Assembly: GCA_019454045.1 (NCBI GenBank)
Contig: SKCR01033665.1
Span: forward strand, 62,001-126,000
Length of the DNA stretch: 64,000 nucleotides
Direction of reading: 5' to 3'
Origin: Zanthoxylum bungeanum
Taxonomy: Eukaryota; Streptophyta; Magnoliopsida; Sapindales; Rutaceae
The translations under genes were made by a program, and so were the position numbers. This document shows positions 58,359-64,000 of the stretch, piece after piece; the stretch's first letter is position 1, and the number at the start of each line of letters is the position of its first letter. The notes under the pieces are model-generated. The model did no database searches, had not been told where the DNA came from, and saw nothing but the letters and a program-made list of their open reading frames with translations.

Positions 58359-58447
58359 TATATAGGATGGAAACCCGGAAATAAATTTCATAGCCGATTC
58401 CGAATGGATGGTAGTATGATCTGTACTCGGGAAACAACTCCACGTAC
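58359..58447. repeat. About 90-bp module shared by F1 and X, copy 4
   Basis: X-type copy; flank CCACGTACCACTT as in 11760-11777. Confidence 0.65.
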
Positions 58448-58550
58448 CACTTGGGTAAACAGCGCATATTTCATTTTATGTTGTTGTGATTTGTTTATTA
58501 TCTTGCAATTTAATTTCCGTATGATGATTTGTTTGTATTGATGATTTGAT

Positions 58551-59150
58551 GCGCATGGGCTTAGTATGTTGGTCTAAAGGTTTTCCATTTGAAGGAAGAA
58601 AATGCAAAAAGGCTACCTTTATGCCAACACTTTGCCGCGCCTCTTTCATCATGTCTTTTGCTTTATGTACGTAAGTTGTTTATGTAATTGATGAGATAAA
58701 GCGCATGGGCTTAGTAAGTGCGATTAAAGGTCCTCTATTTTGAGAGGTTAATAATCCTTTACCATGATGCTTTGCCGCGCCGGATGATGTATATTCGATT
58801 GGATGTAAGATATGTTCAATCGGATACACGAAGTCCGATATCATTGTCTTTATTTCTTATATGCATTGTGTTATTAGCGCATGGGCTTAGTAAGTGCGAT
58901 TAAATGTCCTCTATTTTGAGAGGTTAAAATCCTTGACCACGATGCTTTGCCGCGCCGGATGATGTATATTCGGTTGAATGTGAGATATGTTCAATCGGGT
59001 ATACGAAGTCCGATATTGTTGTCTTTATTTTTATATGCATTATGATGTGATGCGCATGGGCTCATCGAGTTGGATTAAAGGTCCTCCATCTTGAGGGATA
59101 AAAAGCCTAAGGGTTACCTTTGTCACAACGATTTGCCACACTTTTAGCCC
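58551..59150 (+). repeat. About 175-bp tandem repeats in X copy c
   Basis: Units start with GCGCATGGGCT at 58551, 58701, 58877 and 59052 and share a TTTGCC(GCGCC) core. Units 2 and 3 are the most alike, sharing GCCGGATGATGTATATTCG. X copy b lacks this array. Confidence 0.8.
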
Positions 59151-59234
59151 GTTATTATTGATTAGGTGTCATCTATTCATCACTTCACGTGTGTCATGTT
59201 GTTTACTGCATTTTTGGGGTCACTGCTGTAACCC

Positions 59235-59460
59235 CGTTCGAACGCGTTTCAGAACGCCTTACAAACGCGAACCTTCTGTTTACCGTTCGAACGAGTTTTC
59301 AAATGCTAATCGAAAGTGCACGCATTTTTTTTAGTTTCATCATGCATCAAGTCTGGTCTCGTTCGAACGCGTTCCCGAACGCTATACGAACGCGAACCTT
59401 CTGTTTACCGTTTGAACGAGTTTACGAATGCTACACGAACGCGCACACACTGAACTGAGT
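59235..59460 (+). repeat. About 120-bp tandem repeat rich in GTTCGAACGCG
   Basis: Two units beginning CGTTCGAACGCGTT (about 59237 and 59357) and sharing GCGAACCTTCTGTTTACCG. TTCGAA and AACGCG words recur throughout, with related words at 57385-57480. Confidence 0.75.
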
Positions 59461-59641
59461 CCTTTTAATCATATTCTATGCGTAATTGCCCCTATCAGTT
59501 ATCCATTTGTATTACGAATCTGATTGCCTCTTTTCATTAAGCATGATTGTGCAATTGCTATTTATTTGTATTCCCCACATGTATGAGTACAATGTGTTTA
59601 TTAAGTTGTATGCTTGCCGTATGTTAATTTACCTTTTTGCA

Positions 59642-59717
59642 TGCAAATTCGGACATAGATTATATGCAAATAGGTTGTATGCAAATTTGGACATAGATTA
59701 CATGCAAATAGGTTGTA
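59642..59717 (+). repeat. 38-bp tandem repeat
   Basis: Two units of GCAAATTCGGACATAGATTA plus a TGCAAATAGGTTGTAT half, with three substitutions between them. Confidence 0.8.
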
Positions 59718-60058
59718 TGCAAACATGAAAAATGTGTTATATGAAAACTTAGATGAAATTTTGATGTATGCATGCGAACTTAGGAGTAAATTATCCTTGG
59801 AAATATGTTGCTTAGGCTTGGTTGAATTATTGTACAAATCATTTTATTACAAGTGGCATAAGTAAGGGACCATTCCGAACCCAACGGTTTGAGGTCTTCC
59901 CTTGCGAGGAGTGAGTACGGCCTTAAATCTCATTTTCTTGGTTCACACCAGGTGGCGACTCTATCATTCTCCAGTTTAGTCCCCCGCGGCTACTCCGTAT
60001 TCCCAACCGGGCCGCGAGCCCGGGACATCATGTGTCGCCTAGTTCCTGTGTTCCCACA

Positions 60059-60063
60059 AATAC
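60059..60063. repeat. Target site duplication AATAC, right of X copy c
   Basis: Followed by ACATTGGCTTT as in copy b. Confidence 0.85.
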
Positions 60064-60099
60064 ACATTGGCTTTATAAGTGCATTATGTTTTCCATTGC

Positions 60100-60187
60100 T
60101 ATATCGGATGGAAACCCGAATGTAAATTCCATAACCGATTCTGAATGGACGGTAATGTGGTCTGTACTCTGGATACAATTCCACGAT
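60100..60187. repeat. About 90-bp module shared by F1 and X, copy 5
   Basis: F1-type copy, 40 bp from the X insertion. Confidence 0.7.
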
Positions 60188-60401
60188 CATTGCAATTTAT
60201 AACGCGCTTATATTAATTTAATAGTTTAATTAAAATTTATCTATTTGTCGAATTTTAAATTTTAAACTTATTAGTGAACTAATATTTTAAGTGTTAAAAA
60301 GAATTAGGTCACTAAACCAAACTTAATTAAATTAATTTAATTAAGTAAAATATTAGTCGAGACTAATAGGAATTAGTGAATAAAATTTTAAGAGTTAAAA
60401 T

Positions 60402-62201
60402 TGTTGGGATATATGCCCTAGAGCATCATGTAATTTAAACGGTATTATATTTTATGAAATAAAATGATGCATTATTCATTTATCAAAGTGTTTGTTTAAT
60501 ATCGCATATTGTATATTATCATGTTTACCCTAGATTACTCATGTGCCTTCAGACTTTGTGTATGAGTGTCATACACATGAGGATTTATGTCTGAAGTTAG
60601 TAATCTAAATTAGTCTATAGAGAGAAAAAAAATCCGGGTACTTTATTTGTGATTTATCTATAGCTGTAGTCCATTCTATAATTGTATGGCGACGTTGATC
60701 TGGGATCATCCATGTGGAGACATGTGAATGTAGGCACCTTGTATGATGTGATCATATAGGATTGGATTCAGATAGAAATTTTTTCTTATAATTTCCGTTA
60801 AATAAAGAAATTCATTTAGTTATACCATATGGTTATATACAGATTGATCTTAATCCTGAGTGTACTATGATCTCCTGTATGGCAGGCTATGTCCTTTGAT
60901 TTACAAGGTGAGGTATGTGTAGCAATCCCGACCAATAGCTACGTACTTTGGGGACACAGTTTGGTGTGTCGCTGGGGACAATTTACATAGATATGGAGTT
61001 TACTCCTTCTTACGAGAAGTAGATGAGTATCTTTCTTAAGGGTTGATTCAATAGTTGAACGGTTAGAGCGATCAAGTCTTTCTATTACGAATCGAAAGAC
61101 TTGACATTCATAATGGTTAAGAATAAATCGTTCATTAGAGAATCAATGGTACTTAAGGTAAAAATAATTCGAGGGGTATAACAGACATAATGACCCGTCT
61201 TTAATTACGAGATACTCGTGAAGGGTCTAATCCTTATGTAATGACTATATCGATGGACACCGAAGTGGTTCATCTTAATTTATCTATCTGCGGCAACGAG
61301 AGTGCAGCTTCCGGTTTTTAGTGGAATAATCCAGAGTTAATAATTCAGAATATTTAATTAAGAGTTTAATTAATATTTCGAGATTATCGGGATAACCATT
61401 GACGCACATCGTTCTCTCTTTTTCCACCGTCTACCAGTTTTTCTGGCTTCGCCGCTGGCTACCGTTGGACGCAAGGTGGCCACACACTCATCTGGTGCCG
61501 TCGAGACGATCGACCGTAGACGATCGATGAGGTTCTGCCCCAAATCATCAAAAGGAATAAGATGGTTCGAGTGAGAATAGTGCAAAGATTATGTCTTTTT
61601 TTGCAATTTCTGAAAACTTCATGGTATTTATAGGAATATTTTTGGAAATTACGTTTTGACCCATAAAATTACAATTATGTCCTTAACCTTGTCCTTCTTC
61701 GAAAATATATAAATTTGAGGCCATTCTGCTCGTAATTTGGAAAAGTGGTCAACATGAAAGTTAGTCGTCTCGCAAAAATGAGTCTAATAGTTCAAGAATT
61801 AGCTCTATCGGAGTTCGTTCGCTATCATTATAGCCTAACTAACAACATTTATTCGTATAAAATAATATACATAAATCGCATAAGCAGTTTTTCGTGTCAC
61901 GCGATTTCGAATGCATCAGATCTCTATTTTAAAATATTTCGAGCTATATTTCTACACTTCAACTCTTTTTTGCTGATATAGTCTCATTCTGAGACCCGAT
62001 CTGCAATACAAAATATTCCGGAAGAGTTTCTGAATTTCTAGATATTACAATTTCGGGACTGAAATATTATAAAAATAAAAACAAAATATCAGACTAGGGG
62101 TTGGTCAGATTCGATCATTAGAGGGAAATGGAATAATTTTTTTTAAGTCGATCTCGATGCCTAAACCCGCTTCTGCTACGTGAGGGAAAGCGTTTCCTAT
62201 A
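60402..62201 (+). mobile_element. F1 LTR 4
   Basis: 1.8 kb, TGTTGGGATATATGCCC to TTTCCTATA (CA changed to TA), uninterrupted. TATA-like box at 61706-61714. Followed by ATTGGCATCAAGAGCAAGG. Confidence 0.8.
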
Positions 62202-62624
62202 ATTGGCATCAAGAGCAAGGTTGAAAAGTGTGATTAACCCTCATCTTTTTAATTAAAATTTTTGTTTTTAATGATTTATATAAGTTATAAATTGTTTGTA
62301 TGCATGTTGTGATGAGTAGGCACATTTTAACGTTCATGTGATGAAAGTTTGTTTTAGATTCATGTGATGAATATATTGCATTGATCGTTATTTTCTCTCT
62401 GGCTCTTTTGCGTGTGTGAATTTTGGTTTTGGGAATGTAAGGTTATAAGGCTAAAATTTACTAGTGTTGTAATTATTTCCTAAGTAAAAATTTCAAGTTG
62501 TAACATTCTATGTAATTTGGAGAGCCAATGCCGTAATGGACTCAACGCCACTCCATGGAGTGAGATTTGAAGACCAATGGATGCCTTGTAATATTTGTAC
62601 TAATTAGATTAGTGTAGAAAAAGT
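62202..62624 (+). mobile_element. F1 internal region, copy d, cut by F2 LTR
   Basis: First 0.4 kb of an F1 interior, ending GTGTAGAAAAAGT where an F2 LTR begins. The last five bases, AAAGT, are the expected target duplication; its partner would lie beyond the window. Confidence 0.7.
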
Positions 62625-64000
62625 TGTTGGACAATTATGACCCATAGCGTCACTATTTGTACAGATCACGGTGTTGTTGTACAAATTAACTATGTGACAA
62701 AGGAGATTGCACTCTTATCATTTGTGATTAGATCACCTAGATGTATAAATGATAGAAGGTCCATGTGATTTGTTCCTGGACGGAGAATGATATGAGACAG
62801 TATCAGTCCACGAAGGATAAATCATTAAATATCCCTAGTCAGAGTATTATCGAGATTGGACTTTGATAAATACGTAAAAGACTAGTATTACACTTGTGCG
62901 CGTTGTGAGGGCACAACTGCATAGTTCTCATATATTTGGGTATAGGATACTCATGTTAGTGTGATAGGAGGTTGTGTTTTACCGATGGTACGGGAAATAG
63001 CTTCGCTCTGGATAGACCCCTGCGGAATCCCATTGGTAGTATGACTATGTGTCTATGGGAGTCTGCAATCAGGGTAGGTGTATTTGGTCTTAACCTGAGA
63101 CTTGCACCGCTAATACTTGCGACAATCAATATACTTTGGTTGAGGTCGTCCAAGGCTTTAACCAGTTCTGTGTACGTCCATTCTGGGTATATTGAGAATC
63201 GTAATGTGTTTGGTGTGATGTTAAGACGAAAATATCACTCCAGTCATATGGAGATGATGGTCACATAGGATACGGAAATCGTTCTTTTAAATGCTCGAGC
63301 TATCGGGATATTATGACTATGTCATGTATATCCGATTATAGAGACTAGTTGCCAAACATCCGATATGTACTTCGTACGGGGCAGACACAATTCCAGCCCC
63401 AGGTCTAGCACGTGAACATCCGATACTGGATCGACATACACTTCTACGGTATACTACGCTTGATATAGATCACATATTCCTATAAGGATATTTCTGGAGA
63501 ATTGGGTAGGCATGGCGCTTTGCTAGAAGCCAACCTTGTCTTGTAATCGGTACAAACGTAGTACGAGGTACTTACATGTTCGGATAGTCCGACGACCGTA
63601 TTTACTGCCAACATATCCGGGGATCTCATGGGTCGCTTCCCGAAGATTCACCGATGAAGTATGACTCTCACTTTAATTAATCTGGGATTAATTAGAAGAG
63701 AGAGAGAAAATTAATCTGGGATTAATTACGGAGATATTTTATCTGGGAAAAATATTAATTAAATAGAGAGAACGATTAATTTGGAATTAATCAATAAAAT
63801 ATATATTGATATATTATGCGAAATTGGATTTCGACGCGGAATTAAAATTAGATTTTAATTCGGGCGAACGAATTAATTTAGAATTATTTCGTTAGCGACG
63901 TGAATAGTGATTTCGCTAGGCGTAATCGTTTAATTGCGTCGTGACGGAAAATTCATTAATTCGGAATTAGCAAACCCGAGCCCGAGTGTGACTGCGAGCG
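62625..64000 (+). repeat. F2 LTR, cut by window end
   Basis: Starts TGTTGGACAATTATGACCC and follows the F2 LTR pattern through the palindrome-rich block (63660-63900). Whether it is a solo LTR or the start of a full element cannot be seen. Confidence 0.85.

Larger units (their letters stand above)
57246..60058 (+). mobile_element. X solo LTR, copy c
   Basis: 2.81 kb, TGTAGGCACTAC to GTGTTCCCACA, with AATAC duplications. Same family as 10164-12267 but clearly diverged and longer. The extra length comes from tandem repeats (58551-59150 and about 59235-59460). TATA box at 57811-57820. GGTGGCGACTC again near the 3' end (about 59950). Contains the shared module at 58359-58447. No coding capacity. 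Confidence 0.7.
56352..60401 (+). mobile_element. F1 internal region, copy c, carrying X insertion
   Basis: Starts with the tRNA-Met-like string after LTR 3 and ends at LTR 4. Without X (57246-60058) about 1.24 kb. Very similar to copy b outside X. Contains the roughly 90-bp module at 60100-60187. Confidence 0.75.

Noticed and set aside
1..64000. tRNA, rRNA, snoRNA or CRISPR features
   Set aside because: No cloverleaf-like or array pattern was found; the only tRNA-like strings are short primer binding sites beside LTRs.

Overview
This window looks like a gene-free, heterochromatin-like block of a flowering-plant (probably eudicot) nuclear genome. It is AT-rich, and I find no convincing single-copy host gene, rRNA, tRNA or CRISPR. 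Almost every base can be assigned to a long terminal repeat (LTR) retrotransposon, and the elements sit inside one another up to four levels deep. Family names used here (F1, F2, Copia-A, X) are my own labels.

Layout. (1) 1-14546: a tandem array of a non-coding Copia-like element, F1 (LTR about 1.8 kb, internal region about 1.25 kb). Its first LTR is split by a defective Copia element (Copia-A, 1226-7938, 5-bp target duplication GAGTG) that carries a 2.04-kb, about 99.6% identical tandem duplication. One F1 internal region holds a solo LTR of an unrelated family, X (10164-12267). (2) 14547-55663: a block of F2 Copia elements. A pol 3' end runs into an LTR (16052-17991) that also serves as the 5' LTR of a second F2 copy. 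That second copy (gag, protease, integrase, RT) is interrupted by an inverted solo LTR (20324-22292) and by a 30.4-kb nested insertion (23960-54331, TGCTG/TGTTG target duplication). The nested insertion is a defective F2 relative (E+). It contains an antisense relative (E-, 25406-35722), which itself carries a solo LTR (28067-30150, ATGGT duplication). E+ also contains a 12.4-kb minus-strand Athila-like Gypsy element (37348-49765). (3) 55664-62624: the F1 array resumes, with a second X insertion at the same F1 site (57246-60058). (4) 62625-64000: another F2 LTR, cut by the window end.

The most interesting cargo is in the Athila-like element. Between pol and the 3' LTR, where Athila elements may carry an env-like gene, it has an intronless reading frame recognisable as a plant LOG-type cytokinin riboside 5'-monophosphate phosphoribohydrolase (40842-41381, with a frame-shifted C-terminus down to about 40666). 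Upstream of it is an unrecognised ORF with a CxxC-x4-C-x3-C cluster. Both are preceded by pyrimidine-rich, splice-acceptor-like sites. This is best read as host-gene capture by a retrotransposon.

Other notable signals are: two clearly diverged X insertions at one identical F1 position while the flanks are much more alike; a roughly 90-bp module shared by X and F1; two F2 relatives sharing the same RT deletions (suggesting movement in trans); long inverted repeats able to form hairpin RNA; and stop codons explained by C-to-T changes. All coordinates and identities come from reading the sequence by eye. No alignment or database search was run.
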